Origin: Hepatocystis sp. ex Piliocolobus tephrosceles
Taxonomy: Eukaryota > Apicomplexa > Aconoidasida > Haemosporida > Plasmodiidae
Length of the DNA: 38,512 bases
Direction: 5' to 3'
Assembly (NCBI GenBank): GCA_902459845.2
Contig: CABPSV020000015.1
Coordinates: forward strand, 1-38,512
Position 1 is the first letter of the stretch, and each line of letters begins with the position of its first letter. Under the pieces are notes generated by a model. The model worked only from the letters and a program-made list of their open reading frames with translations. It was not told the origin of the DNA and did not search any database. A program made the translations under genes and the position numbers. Shown here one piece after another: positions 11,054-23,111 of this stretch.

Positions 11054-12262
11054 TGTATGTATACACAGGGGTCTATATGAATATACAAGTACATATTTAT
11101 AAAATCTGAAAAGTATTATTTCAATTAAAAAAAAATGTGAAGTGAGAAAAAAAATAAAACATATAAAATAAAAAAAAATTACATAATTTATACTTGATTT
11201 AAAAAAAAAAAAATTTAAAAAAGTTTAATGAACACTAAAACATTTAAGCAACAGAATTTTAAAATACTTAAAAAGGCCAAGGAAAATATTATAAAACTAA
11301 ACAGTTAAAAAAATGATAGATAGTATTTAAAAGCAAAACGAAAACATATGGGAAAAAAAAAAAAATAAAATAAAAAAAGCTTGTACAAGAATATGCATTA
11401 TACTAAAAAAACTCTATAACGTTATCCAAAGAAAAGTAACTAACAAAAATATATACCAAAAAAATAATAAGCAATAGTATTATTCAGCTAATATATATAT
11501 ATATATATATATATTTATCTGTATGTGTTTTTATTTAAACATATAATACTCTTATAATGTGTTTATGTATTTTACAAAAAAAATAAAAAAAAAAAAAAAA
11601 AAAGTCGGAACTCATGAAAAAAATATAGCTGTGTATATATTTAAATTTATACATACGAAATGCTTACATTTTTATGTATACATAATTCTACAAGCATTTG
11701 CAATACGATTATACGTTAAATATAAATTTTTTTATAATTTTTTATAAAATTTAACTTTTTTTTTTTTTTTTATTTTTACTCATTATTTAATTAATATTGT
11801 TTAGTTATTAATTTTTTTTTTAATTATTATATTTTTTTTTTTTTTTTTATATTGTAACGCGTTTATCTTAATAACTATTTTTAAAAAAATTTTCAAATCG
11901 TTTTCCTTGAGTATAATAATAATATTAGTTAATATTATATATTTACATATATTAAAAAATAATCTTGCTTCATACATATGTATGTACACTCACCACATAA
12001 TATTTTGTATATTTTGTTAATTCAGATATATGATATATTAACATAATTTATACATACATATATTTATATATATAAAATTTTTTTTTATTTTGTTTTTAAA
12101 CTTTATTATAAATAACATCAAAGATATTAAAAAAAAATAATAAAAATAAAAAAAAATAAAATAAAATAATTCCTTTTCAATTTACTATTATTGTTATTAT
12201 TTCATCCATTTTTGTTGTGTTAATTCGATTCACTTAAGAACATTTATAAAAAAAAAAAAAAA
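9682..12262. other. Long AT-rich spacer upstream of the ADP/ATP carrier
   Basis: No supportable exon was found in these 2.6 kb on either strand. The stretch carries a 12-bp minisatellite, poly(T) runs near 10389-10408 and 10527-10542, (TA)n at about 10304-10334, a 40-base A run near 11016-11050 and (AT)n near 11491-11513. The right part presumably contains the carrier promoter and a long 5' untranslated leader. Scattered GC-containing words argue against a centromeric core. Confidence 0.6.
9738..9815. repeat. 12-bp minisatellite
   Basis: The unit TATGTCTATATA repeats about six times just after the stop codon of the 1297-residue gene, so it probably sits in that gene's 3' untranslated region. 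Confidence 0.85.
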
Positions 12263-13171
12263 ATGGCTGAAAAAGAGATTAAAAAAAACTTCGCTGCTGA
12301 CTTTTTAATGGGTGGTGTTTCAGCGGCTATATCGAAAACAGTTGTCGCTCCTATCGAAAGAGTAAAAATGTTAATTCAAACACAAGACTCTATACCCGAA
12401 ATAAAATCGGGACAAGTAGCAAGATATGGTGGATTAATGAATACTTTTAAAAGAGTATCACAAGAACAAGGAGTATCATCATTATGGAGAGGAAATTTAG
12501 CAAATGTCATTCGATATTTTCCAACTCAAGCATTTAATTTTGCATTTAAAGATTATTTTAAACAAGTATTTCCCAAATATGACAAAAATACTGACTTTTG
12601 CAAGTTTTTTTGTATTAATACATTATCTGGTGCCACAGCAGGTGCTATCTCTTTATTAATTGTTTATCCTTTAGATTTTGCAAGAACAAGATTAGCTTCA
12701 GATATAGGTAAAGGAAAGGAAAGGCAATTTACAGGTTTATTCGATTGTTTATCAAAAATTTGTAAAAATACAGGAGTTTTATCTTTATATAATGGTTTTG
12801 GAATTTCTGTTACTGGTATTATTGTATATAGAGGTTCATATTTTGGTTTATATGATAGTGCAAAAGCTTTATTATTTACTAATGAGAAAAATGCAAATTT
12901 TTTTTTAAAATGGTCAGTGGCACAATCAGTTACTATATTAGCAGGTCTTATTTCCTATCCATTTGACACAGTGAGAAGAAGGATGATGATGATGTCAGGA
13001 AGAAAAACAAAAGAAGAAATTCAGTATAAAAATACTATTGATTGTTGGATTAAAATATTAAAATATGAAGGTTTAAGAGGATTTTTTAAGGGTGCCTGGG
13101 CTAATGTCATTAGAGGAGCAGGTGGAGCACTTGTTCTTGTATTTTATGATGAATTACAGAAATTAATATAA
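12263..13171 (+). CDS. AAC: Mitochondrial ADP/ATP carrier (adenine nucleotide translocase)
   Basis: This is a complete 302-residue mitochondrial carrier that exchanges matrix ATP for cytosolic ADP across the inner membrane. The three-fold repeat is clear: PIERVK at residues 30-35, PLDFAR at 136-141 and PFDTVR at 233-238 are the three PX(D/E)XX(R/K) signatures. The RRRMMM hexapeptide at 238-243 is diagnostic of ADP/ATP carriers within the family. Six membrane helices are expected, and the length is typical. There is no cleavable presequence, as usual. The ATG follows an A run, a normal Plasmodium start context. Codon use is less AT-biased than its neighbours, in keeping with high expression. 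It is a single exon. It converges with the MCM-like gene on its right. Confidence 0.97.
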   Translation: MAEKEIKKNFAADFLMGGVSAAISKTVVAPIERVKMLIQTQDSIPEIKSGQVARYGGLMNTFKRVSQEQGVSSLWRGNLANVIRYFPTQAFNFAFKDYFKQVFPKYDKNTDFCKFFCINTLSGATAGAISLLIVYPLDFARTRLASDIGKGKERQFTGLFDCLSKICKNTGVLSLYNGFGISVTGIIVYRGSYFGLYDSAKALLFTNEKNANFFLKWSVAQSVTILAGLISYPFDTVRRRMMMMSGRKTKEEIQYKNTIDCWIKILKYEGLRGFFKGAWANVIRGAGGALVLVFYDELQKLI

Positions 13172-13418
13172 ATGTTAAAATACATCTTTAAAAAAAAAAA
13201 AAAAAATATATTTACAAACCCGTGCCTATTAAATAGATTATATGTGCATATATAAATTCGTATAATGACAAAAACAAAAAAGTTAAATACAGGAGCATAT
13301 AACTAGCTAAATGGAAATGTAAGTTCTACAATGTATATAATAATAATCCATAATATTATATGCAGCATTTATCCTTCTTACGATTTTTTAAAATAGCATT
13401 TTATGAAATGTATTGTGG

Positions 13419-13460
<42 letters not shown>

Positions 13461-13802
13461 AGTAAGAAATTATAATAATTATATTATTATAATCTTGCAT
13501 ACCTTTTCTTTTTGTTAATTCGAATTAAAATGCTTATTGTTATTTTTTGCGCACATATGGGTATATTTGTATTTATTTTTTTTTCCTTATATATACATAT
13601 ATTTTTATATTCTGTATTTATTATAATTTAAAATATTATCAAACTATTTAATGACTCTTGTTTTTATAGTTTTTACATTTTCCAACACTTGTTAATTGAA
13701 TATCTTTGAGAGTATAATTTTAATAATTATTATAAAAAAAAAAAAAAAAGTATATTAAATGATATGTAATGTACATAAACAAGTAAATGATTTAATGGTC
13801 TG

Positions 13803-13837
<35 letters not shown>

Positions 13838-14188
13838 TCTAAGTGCAGATAAAAAACATCCATATATATATATAACTATTAAACTGAATGCAATTAAGCA
13901 CAAAATCAATTTTCAAAGTATACTGCTAGTAACAAATTATGTAAACGTAACTCCTAATACGTATATTTTACATTTGTATATAAAAAAAAGCAAAAAAAAA
14001 GAGCATATTCTACATAAACTGCTAAAGAAATTAATATATATGTAAAAAGGTTGAGACGTACATTGCCTCAATAAATATAATACATTATAAATAGGTATAT
14101 TATACAAATTCATGTTTATATGTATGTATATAGCAACATGTGTAATTAAAATAATATTTTAGTAATGAAATATTAATTTATTTTGTTG
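13172..14188. other. Convergent spacer between the ADP/ATP carrier and the MCM-like gene
   Basis: The spacer lies between two 3' ends. It holds a (TA)n run at about 13423-13454, an A run near 13733-13749 and a T run of about 30 at 13804-13834. No open frame or RNA gene is apparent. Both 3' untranslated regions should fall here. Confidence 0.65.
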
Positions 14189-14458
14189 TTACGTATCTTT
14201 TTTAGCATTTAAATAAGTCGAAAAATAATTCATTAATTTTTGTAACGAATTATATTTAGTATCTAAACAGTTCAGTATACTATTTAAAAATTCTTTTTTG
14301 AATTGAGTTAATTTGTTTTTTGTAGCTGATACAAAGTTGTCATATAAAAACATCCCTAAAACAGCATGTTCTATTAAGCATTCCTTTTTTCCTAATAAAA
14401 TGGACACACTTATACATAATAACTCACAAATGCCTATATGGTAACTACAAATATAAAA

Positions 14459-14492
<34 letters not shown>

Positions 14493-15661
14493 ATAATTGT
14501 CATTTATAAGGCAATACAAATGCAACATAAGTGCAAAATAAATACAAGACAAACACAAAACAAATGCTAAACAAAATGCAAAATAAATACAAAATAAAAA
14601 ATAAAACATGTAGTTAACAATTGAGTAGTTAACAGAAATAACACAGCGAAGACCTGAGAGACACAACAATAAACAATGTATGTACATACGTATATGTATA
14701 TTACTTACATAGTTAAAGTTGTTGAATCGGAAGCCATATTAAAATACTTTTGAATTATAGCTTTTGTTGTATTACTCATTTCAACAAATTCATAATTATA
14801 TAAATTCCCTTTTTTTAAGTAAGCATACTTATCAATCAATTCAGAAAAAAAAATTTTATTTTTTATTTCATTATAATTATCGTTATCATCATCAGCATTT
14901 CTTAATATTTCATCAATCACATCATCGTCATCATCTTTTTCAAAACTAAGCTCAAACAAAAAATCAAAACGAGCTAATAAATTATTTTGTACATACTTGT
15001 CAAGTTCCTGTAACATTTTATTTGTTGTATTTTTATGTATAGATATATATACATATGTGAACATATAAACACATATATATATGAACATATGCACATATAA
15101 TTTAAAGTAGTAATATTTTATATGAAGTCATACAAACACCATTACATCTTTCAATGATGCCTTACTTCGTCGCTTCTTATATATGGTTTAACGATATATA
15201 CCCAAAAGGTAATCGATATTGGAAATGATGATTTTTTATTTTTATATACTCCATTTTTCATTAATTCTACTAATGTATTAATTTGAGGAGTGTTTAAATT
15301 ATCCATATTTATAACTAATATATCATATTTTTGAGTAAGTAATACACTGAAAGAATCAGTTTTGACGTTGAACAATTTAATGTTACAAAAATAATTCAAG
15401 AATTTAACTAATTCTGTTATTATTATTTCATCTAAGCACATAAAAAAACAATGAGGCGCTCTTACTCCTACATGTTTAATTAACCATAAAAATAATATTT
15501 TTACGTAAGTACATACATAAATATGGACAGAGGTACGCACGCGCATCCATATACATATCCATACACGTAAAACAAGTAAGTACCAATAAAAAAAAAAAAA
15601 AGTGTCTATTTAAATATATACATGCTACTGTTTTCAAATGTATTATATACACTGCATGTGT

Positions 15662-15699
<38 letters not shown>

Positions 15700-17127
15700 T
15701 TTCCAACATATGTCCCTTTATAGGCGCATTCATCCATTTGTTTGTATTTACCTTGTTATATATATCATATGCACATGAATCTAATTTAAAATATTTTAAA
15801 AAATTGCTACATATACAAATTAATATTAAGGTTAATTTTGTCGTCTTACATATTTTATTTAAACAGGAACTGTGAAGGGGTATCTTCAATATGTTGGTTA
15901 TAATTCTATTCATATCTATTCAAATATTATAGCGAAAGAATAAACCGATAAAACAAATTACACACATACATACGTACGTACATACATACATACATACATA
16001 CATATATGTATATATCACATATGGACATCAATTAAAAACTCACGTATAAATAGTATAAAATAAAAAAAAAAGTAATGAATAAAAAAAAATAGCGAACCCA
16101 AATTATATAAATAAAATAAATTATACCATTTAAGTTTTGAGTACGTAGTAAACAGTTAAGCTGTTCAGTTGATAGTGACATGGTTGTGCTTTCCTTTAAT
16201 GTTAGTATGCTGCTTTCAATTTTTTTTTTTTTCTAAAAACATTCTTGCACGTATATATTTAACACTATGTTGATGCGTATATAAATTATACATATACGTC
16301 TTATTACAATAGGTACAATAAATTAACTTAAGCATCTTTATACATTTTTATGCATCTTTATACATTTTTATGCATCTTTATACATTTTTATGCATCTTTA
16401 TACATTTTTATGCATCTTTATACATTTTTATACATTTATTATTATTATTATTATTTTATTTATTTATCTTTTTTTTTCCTATTTCTGTAATTACTTGTTT
16501 TCTATAATTTAGCAACCAGAGATTACTAACTTGTGAGCCTCTAATACTGTTTCTTATTACCTTTACACAAAAAAAAATAAAAATAGATAAAATGAAATAA
16601 ATAAGAAATGAATGTACATATTAATAAATTGACTCTATGTAACGTAAATATACACATATAATGTTATTTTAGTTTATACTACTTCGTTTAATACGTATAC
16701 ATACATATGTATGTATGTATTTACACATGTATGTACGTGTGCAAGTATCTATGTATTGTCTTTTTCTAACTTTATTAGGAATAGGAACAACAATTAAATT
16801 GTATTTTATCCCAATTTCAAAATTTTCTTTTTTTTCAGCAATAGCTTGATATAATACGTTAATAGATATATATTCATCTTAAAAATAAAAAAAAAATATA
16901 TATAAAATACAATTTGGACAAATAAATGTATATCTATGTTTTGTGATAGAGTCAATAATTGCGAATTTGAATATGTATACATATATAATAACCTTTATTA
17001 TTATAGTTATCGATTATTTTGATAAATGAAAATGTCAGAATAAAAAAATTTTTATATCTTCTTTTATTAATTATTTCGCTATATTCTTTATTAAAACAAA
17101 TTTTACACCTGTCATCTTCTGGTTTAC

Positions 17128-17161
<34 letters not shown>

Positions 17162-17637
17162 GAAATATTTCTTTATTTTTGTTTTTAATACCTTTTGTAT
17201 TTATGTAATATAAGATATATATATGGATATGTAATGAATAGTGTTTGTTGCTGCTAATGTTGCCTTTTGTTACAGTTTTCTCAGCTGTTACTGTTATTAA
17301 TTTGGTTGGCTTTTTTTTTTTTTTTTTTTTTTGTTTATACAAATTGCTTACTTATTTACATTCCCAAGCTCATTTGTTCTTACAATAATATTTTGTTCTT
17401 GAATATATTTATTAGAACATTCACATATTCTTACATAAAACCTTTTATATATAAAAGTTTTTTTTTCTTTATATATTAGTGTGGCATCAATTAGTTCGAT
17501 TATATTGTATAAATTATTTTCTAACTTATGTGATTTCGCTAAATTAAATACACAGTCAGTCTATATATAATAAATTTTTTAAAAAGTTTAAAACATACAT
17601 GTATATATAATCAAATTATATATTTTTTTCGTTCTCT

Positions 17638-17676
<39 letters not shown>

Positions 17677-18436
17677 TACTTTTATGGGAGTGTTAATAGG
17701 AATAAGTATAATTGTAAAAAACTTATTATTTAGTATTATATGTATGTATTTTATTATATCTTGTTCAACGCTCTTAGCCTGTTAATAATAAAATGCATAA
17801 GTAAAATAAATAGACAGTTGTATATGTGCATACATACATATGTACGTACATACATGTACATATTAAACCTTTTTTTTATAACCTTAAAATTTTTTAAAAA
17901 TTCGTTTAACAAAGTATAAGTTACTTTGTTAAAAATATATGTAAATGTAATAAAATTTTTGGTTATATGACAACCAGCATCATTCATTGTATCAATTCTG
18001 CAATTTTCCAAAAAAAAAAAAAAAAACATATACATATACTTATACATACATATATATATATATATGTATATATAACTATGAAAAAAAATATGTTGTATAT
18101 ATACAGTTTTATGGTAGTTATATTTATGTTTATTCGGTTTGTTTAATTATCACGCTTTATTCATTCTTATAAAAAAAAAAAAAGTTACAATTTTATAATG
18201 TCTATATGAATGAACACTTCGAAAAAAAGGTTATTTTTCTGAAAATTTTCGTAAACATGTTTTAAAACGGTTTTAAAATAAAATTTTAAAATAAGACATT
18301 TTAATGATTCATTTGTAACACCCAAATTTAAAAAATTATTTTTATCCTTTTTTTTTTTTTCCTTAGGAGTTTTTGGTTCATCACATGTCCCCCTTTTAGT
18401 GTTGCTAAATTTTGTTTTAGGCACATAATGAACCAT
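14189..18436 (-). CDS. Degenerate MCM-family AAA+ protein, 12 exons (MCMDC2/MEI-218-like candidate)
   Basis: I joined twelve exons by GT/AG sites and phase: 18436-18189, 17997-17883, 17778-17680, 17560-17352, 17126-16993, 16877-16771, 16560-16495, 16232-16127, 15915-15700, 15467-15166, 15007-14709 and 14444-14189. The total is 2157 nt, or 718 residues, with every junction in frame. MCM features appear in the right order. There is a Cys cluster C200-x-C202 and C231-x2-C234, an OB-like segment around 240-300, and an AAA region. There the Walker A position (about 444-451) reads CLDEIIIT and the Walker B position (483-491) reads ILVINMDNL. ARFDFLF at 546-552 matches the MCM SRFD arginine-finger motif, and the C-terminal lid helices follow (about 620-670). 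Both nucleotide-binding motifs have lost their key residues (no GxxGxGKS, no DE) while the arginine finger remains. Human MCMDC2 has a similar length. Family membership is my reading; the subfamily is inference. The first ATG could be preceded by an unseen exon. Confidence 0.72.
16331..16437. repeat. 20-bp minisatellite inside intron 7 of the MCM-like gene
   Basis: The unit TGCATCTTTATACATTTTTA repeats five times with almost no divergence. It lies between exon 7 (ends 16495) and exon 8 (starts 16232) and is followed by a short ATT triplet run. Because it is intronic, copy number could vary without affecting the protein. Confidence 0.88.
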
Positions 18437-19440
18437 AGTATGTGAATATATTTGTTTTTGATATTTATGTACATATGTACGTATATACATATGTATACAT
18501 ATATATTTATATATGTTTTTTTAATGTGTTGAAGAAAAAAAAAAATCATATAAATAAAAAAAAAATCATATAAATCAAAAAAAATCATATAAGTCAAAAA
18601 AAATCATAAAAGCCAAAAAAAATCATAAAAGCCAAAAAAAATTATATAATCCAAAAAAAAATAATAATAAAAGCCAAGAAAAAAGTTGTACATAATTCTA
18701 CAAAGTTTTATGAAACACAAAATGAACGTATTTGTGAATAAACATATGCCTTCATCGTTAATTATATATGTATTTACTATATCTACAATGAAGTTGTTAC
18801 GTGAGTGTTAGAGTATATACATATATCGTATATATATAAAATTTTTTTTTTATTTTTTTCTTATTGTATGTACATGTGTTTAATAAAACAACGGCAGATG
18901 GTACAAATGCCAATAAACCTAGGATTTTTTTTTGTTTTTTTATGTTGCTATAGTTTAAATAGAAATATTGTGAATTTTGCAATATATGTCTTTTATTTTT
19001 ATACATTAAAAACATATTATAAATAAGAAATATAGTTAAAAGTGGAAAAAAGATAATTGAAAGAATAGTGTAATATTATATATAGACGACATTTATAATA
19101 CAAACAGTATGTGCTCATATATATACATATATATATACCTACATGTATTTGTTTGTAGGACGCACTGTTTTAATAAAAAATCAAAAAAGAACAAGATTTA
19201 TTTTATATTTTTTACAAAAATTGTACTAATTAAAAAAATCACAGCAACATTGACCTCATACTTTTTTTTTTTTTACGACATATATCTTTCTTACACGTTA
19301 AGCAGAGAAAATAATAAAAAAAAAAAAGATAAATAAAAAAATATATAAATCATCGTTAACATTATTAACATTGTTAAAATTGTTAATTTTTCTATATATA
19401 TCTATATTTGTTTGTGCTTGTAAAAAGGCAAAATTTTCAG

Positions 19441-19471
<31 letters not shown>

Positions 19472-19981
19472 CATGCATAAAAAAACATTATGTATTTTGA
19501 AAGAAACATAACACACGTTCACGTGATTGTTTTTTATTTCTCTTTGATTTGTTCTGGTTAGTTCGTGTATGTTGATATATTTAAAAATTTTTTATTTATT
19601 TTTTTTTTTTTTTTTTTTAATTACAAAAGAGAAAAAAAAAAGTTAATTATAGCGTTTTAAAAATGTTTAACACTATATTCACCATGGACTAGCACTTAAA
19701 AAAAGTAATGGAATTGGGACAGTGTTATCGCTGTCGGTTTGTTACATGTTTGGGTTAAAAAAAATAAAATATAAACAATAAAATAAAATATAAATAATAA
19801 AATAAAATACATAAATATTTATATATACATATGTACTTATGCTATTGTCTGTATATAAAATAGTTGCTACATACTTAGGCTTAAAAAAAGAAATTAAAAA
19901 TATATACATATATATATGTATATATATATTAATATTCTCATTGTCAATTTCATGCTGTTGAAATTTTAGTATATAAGGGAG

Positions 19982-20012
<31 letters not shown>

Positions 20013-20372
20013 ATTTAACAATGTAGTATCAAAATTTAATAAAAAAAAAAAAAGAAGCCATTTTTAACATTTGTCATATTTTAATATTAAAGTAAAAAAG
20101 AGAGGTAGAAAAAAAAAAAAAAAAAAAAAAAGTGGAAATAAAAGTGGTAAAGGTAAGTGGTAAAAAAAACAAATGAACTATATGTTTAAAAATTGTGACA
20201 GTTTTAACGTGTAAAAAAAGAAAGACATTAATCTATACATACGTGGGTAAAAACACGCATGTATAACATAAATATTTACATGAACATACGTTCTAATATC
20301 CAAATTTTTAAAAACAAAGCAAAAATTAATTTTGTAAAGATATACACAAACCAGTGCAAAGTATTCGTCAAA
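18437..20372. promoter_or_regulatory. Divergent upstream region of the MCM-like gene and pyruvate kinase II
   Basis: This is a 1.9-kb spacer with gene starts on both sides, so it should contain both promoters. It holds a CATATAA/A-run repeat at 18536-18665, A runs near 19445-19470, 19982-20008 and 20110-20130, and a T run near 19600-19618. Several short frames here are low-complexity Lys/Phe/Tyr noise. A frame in phase with pyruvate kinase extends up to 20259, but I prefer the downstream start. Confidence 0.55.
18536..18665. repeat. Degenerate 17-19 bp repeat upstream of the MCM-like gene
   Basis: About seven copies of AAAAAAATCATATAA followed by ATC, GTC or GCC recur with a spacing of 17-19 bp, mutating progressively to TCATAAAAGCC. 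It lies 100-230 bp upstream of the proposed start of the MCM-like gene. Confidence 0.75.
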
Positions 20373-22661
20373 ATGAATTTAATTGGTTTTTGTTTCATTT
20401 TCGCATTATTAAGACGCTTTGTGGACTGTGTAAAACACAAACAAAAGGATATTTTAAGTATATGGGATATAAAAAGCCACAAAGAATTAAATTTACTATT
20501 CATTCATAATGCACAAATCAATAGAAATACAGATATACAAAAAAGAAAAATATATACAACTAATACTACTATTAACACTGCTAATACAACTAACACTACT
20601 AATATTATAAATAATAGTTTACAAAATATAAACCATACTGATATAACTATCAAACAAACAAAACCGATTAACAAAAAAAACATTTTTTTATTTACAAAAT
20701 CAAAGCAAATAGCTACTATAGGACCTGCAACTGATAATTTTACAGAGTTAGAAAATTTATTTTTAAGTGGTATTGACGTTTTTAGATTAAATTTTTCTCA
20801 TGGTTCTATGAGTTCAAAAAAGTATGTTATAGATGCTATTAGGATATTAGAAAAAAAATATAATACTTCTATTGGTATTTTAGGGGATATACAAGGACCT
20901 AAAATCCGTATTGGTACTTTTGAAAAAAATGAAAATAATGCACATGATAGTAATACATTTGTTGAATTAAAAGAAGGGGATACATTTGTTTTTGATTTGT
21001 TAGATATTCCAGGAAATCAACAACGAGTTTTTTTAAATTATCCTTTATTATTAAAAAATGTAAAACCAGGACAAATAATATTATTAGATGATGGTAATCT
21101 TAAGATGAAAGTAATTGAAAATAGATATGATCCAGTAAATGTAGAACAAAGTTCAGTAAAAGTTAAAGTAATAACGGGAGGAAAATTATATAGTAAAAAG
21201 GGATTTTGTATTCCTAACATGATTATACCTATAGAAGTATTAAACGAAACTGATATAAAAAATGTTTTATTTTGTTTGAACGAACAAGTAGATTTTTTAG
21301 GTTATTCTTTTGTACAAACTAAATATGATTTAATTTTTTTAAAAAATATTATTAACGATTATTATAATAGTGATTTTTATCAAAACAAAAAAAAAGATAG
21401 AATAAATTTTGACATCAAAAATTTGATAAAAAAAGATCAAGATGATCCAAATGATTTTTTTATAAAAGAGGTAAATGATTATTATCAAAATTATTATTTA
21501 AAAAATTATGAAAAATATACAAAAGTTTATGATGCATATAAAACTGGGGATTTAAAAATAGATAGTGAAGATGATGTATATGATACAGATAATTACAACA
21601 ATAATGATGACAAAATAGATGAAGGTGTACTTAAAACGCAACATCAAAAAAGTCACTCTTGTTGCTCTCACCACATACATTCTAATGATAACACGTATAG
21701 TACTACTACCGACTATTCAAATATACATCATGGTAAAACCAAAACCTACATGAATGAAATAAACAATATAAACAAAGACAATACGAATGACATAGAACGA
21801 ATTTTTATTATTTCTAAAATAGAAAAACCAGCAGCAGTAAAAAATATAAATAGTATTATTGAATTATCTGATGGTATTATGATAGCAAGAGGAGACTTAG
21901 GTATTGAAACAAATTTATCAAACTTACCTGTTTTACAAAAAAAACTTATTAATTTATGTAGAATAAAATATAATAAACCAGTTATTGTAGCTACACAAAT
22001 GTTAGAAAGTATGAGATTTTTTCCTACTCCTACAAGAGCAGAAGTTACAGATGTAGCTACAGCTTTATATGATGGAGCTGACTGTGTTATGTTATCAGCT
22101 GAAACAGCTACGGGAAATTATCCCACCTTAACAGCTGCTACACAAAATAGTATTATTAAGGATGTTGAGAAAGATTATTATTATTACCATTATACTCAAA
22201 AAAAAATAAACAATGAAAAAACATATATTCAAAATATGCAGAAAGAAGAAATGAATCTGGTTAACAATTATTTAAAAGAAAATACTTTTTTTGATAAATT
22301 AATATACAGTATAAGAGATCTTAGTAATACAATTAACTTAAAATCAATTATATTATTTTCAAACGATTTTCATAAAATACAAAAATTAAGTCATTTAAGA
22401 GTAAAATCACCTATTATAGTTGTAACTGAAAATAATTTCTTAGCAAGAAAATTGCAATTGTCTTGGGGTATATATACTCATGTTTTTAAACCAAATAATA
22501 TAAATAACAATGATTTTATTTCTTTAATTAACTACGGGTGTAAACTTTCAAAAGATGAGGGATTTATTACGTCTCCTGACGAATATGCTATTGTCACATT
22601 TACACAAAATTTAAATAATTCAACTAATTTACTTTATTTATGTCAACCAGCTTTAGTTTGA
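20373..22661 (+). CDS. PK2: Pyruvate kinase II, apicoplast type
   Basis: Pyruvate kinase transfers phosphate from phosphoenolpyruvate to ADP. From the ATG at 20373 the protein has 762 residues. Residues 1-22 form a hydrophobic signal peptide (NLIGFCFIFALL core), followed by a Lys/Asn/Thr-rich stretch to about 105. That makes a bipartite leader as in apicoplast proteins. The catalytic domain shows RLNFSHG at 138-144, GDIQGPKIR at 171-179, the catalytic lysine in ISKIEKP near 482, ARGDLG at 505-510 and the TRAEV/DGADCVMLSAET block at about 554-578. An Asn/Asp/His-rich insertion of about 140 residues (333-473) splits the domain just before the catalytic lysine. Parasite PK II is known as the apicoplast enzyme that supplies nucleoside triphosphates and pyruvate. 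The frame is open 114 bases further upstream to 20259, giving an 800-residue alternative. I chose 20373 because the signal peptide begins there. Confidence 0.93.
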   Translation: MNLIGFCFIFALLRRFVDCVKHKQKDILSIWDIKSHKELNLLFIHNAQINRNTDIQKRKIYTTNTTINTANTTNTTNIINNSLQNINHTDITIKQTKPINKKNIFLFTKSKQIATIGPATDNFTELENLFLSGIDVFRLNFSHGSMSSKKYVIDAIRILEKKYNTSIGILGDIQGPKIRIGTFEKNENNAHDSNTFVELKEGDTFVFDLLDIPGNQQRVFLNYPLLLKNVKPGQIILLDDGNLKMKVIENRYDPVNVEQSSVKVKVITGGKLYSKKGFCIPNMIIPIEVLNETDIKNVLFCLNEQVDFLGYSFVQTKYDLIFLKNIINDYYNSDFYQNKKKDRINFDIKNLIKKDQDDPNDFFIKEVNDYYQNYYLKNYEKYTKVYDAYKTGDLKIDSEDDVYDTDNYNNNDDKIDEGVLKTQHQKSHSCCSHHIHSNDNTYSTTTDYSNIHHGKTKTYMNEINNINKDNTNDIERIFIISKIEKPAAVKNINSIIELSDGIMIARGDLGIETNLSNLPVLQKKLINLCRIKYNKPVIVATQMLESMRFFPTPTRAEVTDVATALYDGADCVMLSAETATGNYPTLTAATQNSIIKDVEKDYYYYHYTQKKINNEKTYIQNMQKEEMNLVNNYLKENTFFDKLIYSIRDLSNTINLKSIILFSNDFHKIQKLSHLRVKSPIIVVTENNFLARKLQLSWGIYTHVFKPNNINNNDFISLINYGCKLSKDEGFITSPDEYAIVTFTQNLNNSTNLLYLCQPALV

Positions 22662-22865
22662 GTTTGACAAAAAAAAAAAAAAATGTGCTAAAAAAAAAGG
22701 GAAAGGGAAAAAAAAAGAAAAAAAAGAGTATCTAGCACTATGATATTAGATATTTACGTGGTAGTCCCTATTTTTTATTTTTGTTTTTTAACAAATTTAA
22801 ACGCCATTTTATGTTATTATTTATTTATTATTATTTTTTTTTTTTTTTTTTAAATATAACAATCA

Positions 22866-22909
<44 letters not shown>

Positions 22910-23064
22910 ACATACACATGTGGGTGATCCCACAAGTACATATATACTGGCTCATTTTTTTTCCAATTCGTTTGCTAATTCGTTTGCTAATTCGTTTGCT
23001 AATTCGTTTGCTAATTTGTTTGCTTATTTTGTTGCTTATTTGTTCTTCTTTTTTTTTAACCTTC

Positions 23065-23096
<32 letters not shown>

Positions 23097-23111
23097 ATTG
23101 TGAAAAACATA
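22662..23111. other. Convergent spacer between PK2 and REV3
   Basis: Short 3'-to-3' spacer made mostly of poly(T) runs (22840-22852, 22870-22905, 23071-23096) and a 12-bp minisatellite at 22966-23025. No gene is called. A short minus-strand frame at about 22915-23020 ends in a Cys-containing segment and is discussed as a weak candidate 3' exon of REV3. Confidence 0.6.
22966..23025. repeat. 12-bp minisatellite
   Basis: The unit AATTCGTTTGCT repeats about four times perfectly, then degrades to AATTTGTTTGCT and ATTTTGTTGCTT. The period is a multiple of three, so open frames run through it on both strands. Confidence 0.85.

Noticed and set aside
9682..12262. Possible centromere
   Set aside because: The stretch is AT-rich, but interspersed G/C words and several distinct simple repeats do not match the extreme, uniform AT core of Plasmodium centromeres.
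15752..15753. Alternative donor AAG|GTAAAT for exon 9 of the MCM-like gene
   Set aside because: It ends in phase 0, while every nearby acceptor for exon 10 needs one leftover base; the donor after 15700 fits and adds sequence before the Walker A position.
20259..20372. Upstream in-frame ATG of PK2
   Set aside because: It would bury the signal peptide 38 residues inside the protein; the ATG at 20373 gives a proper secretory leader.
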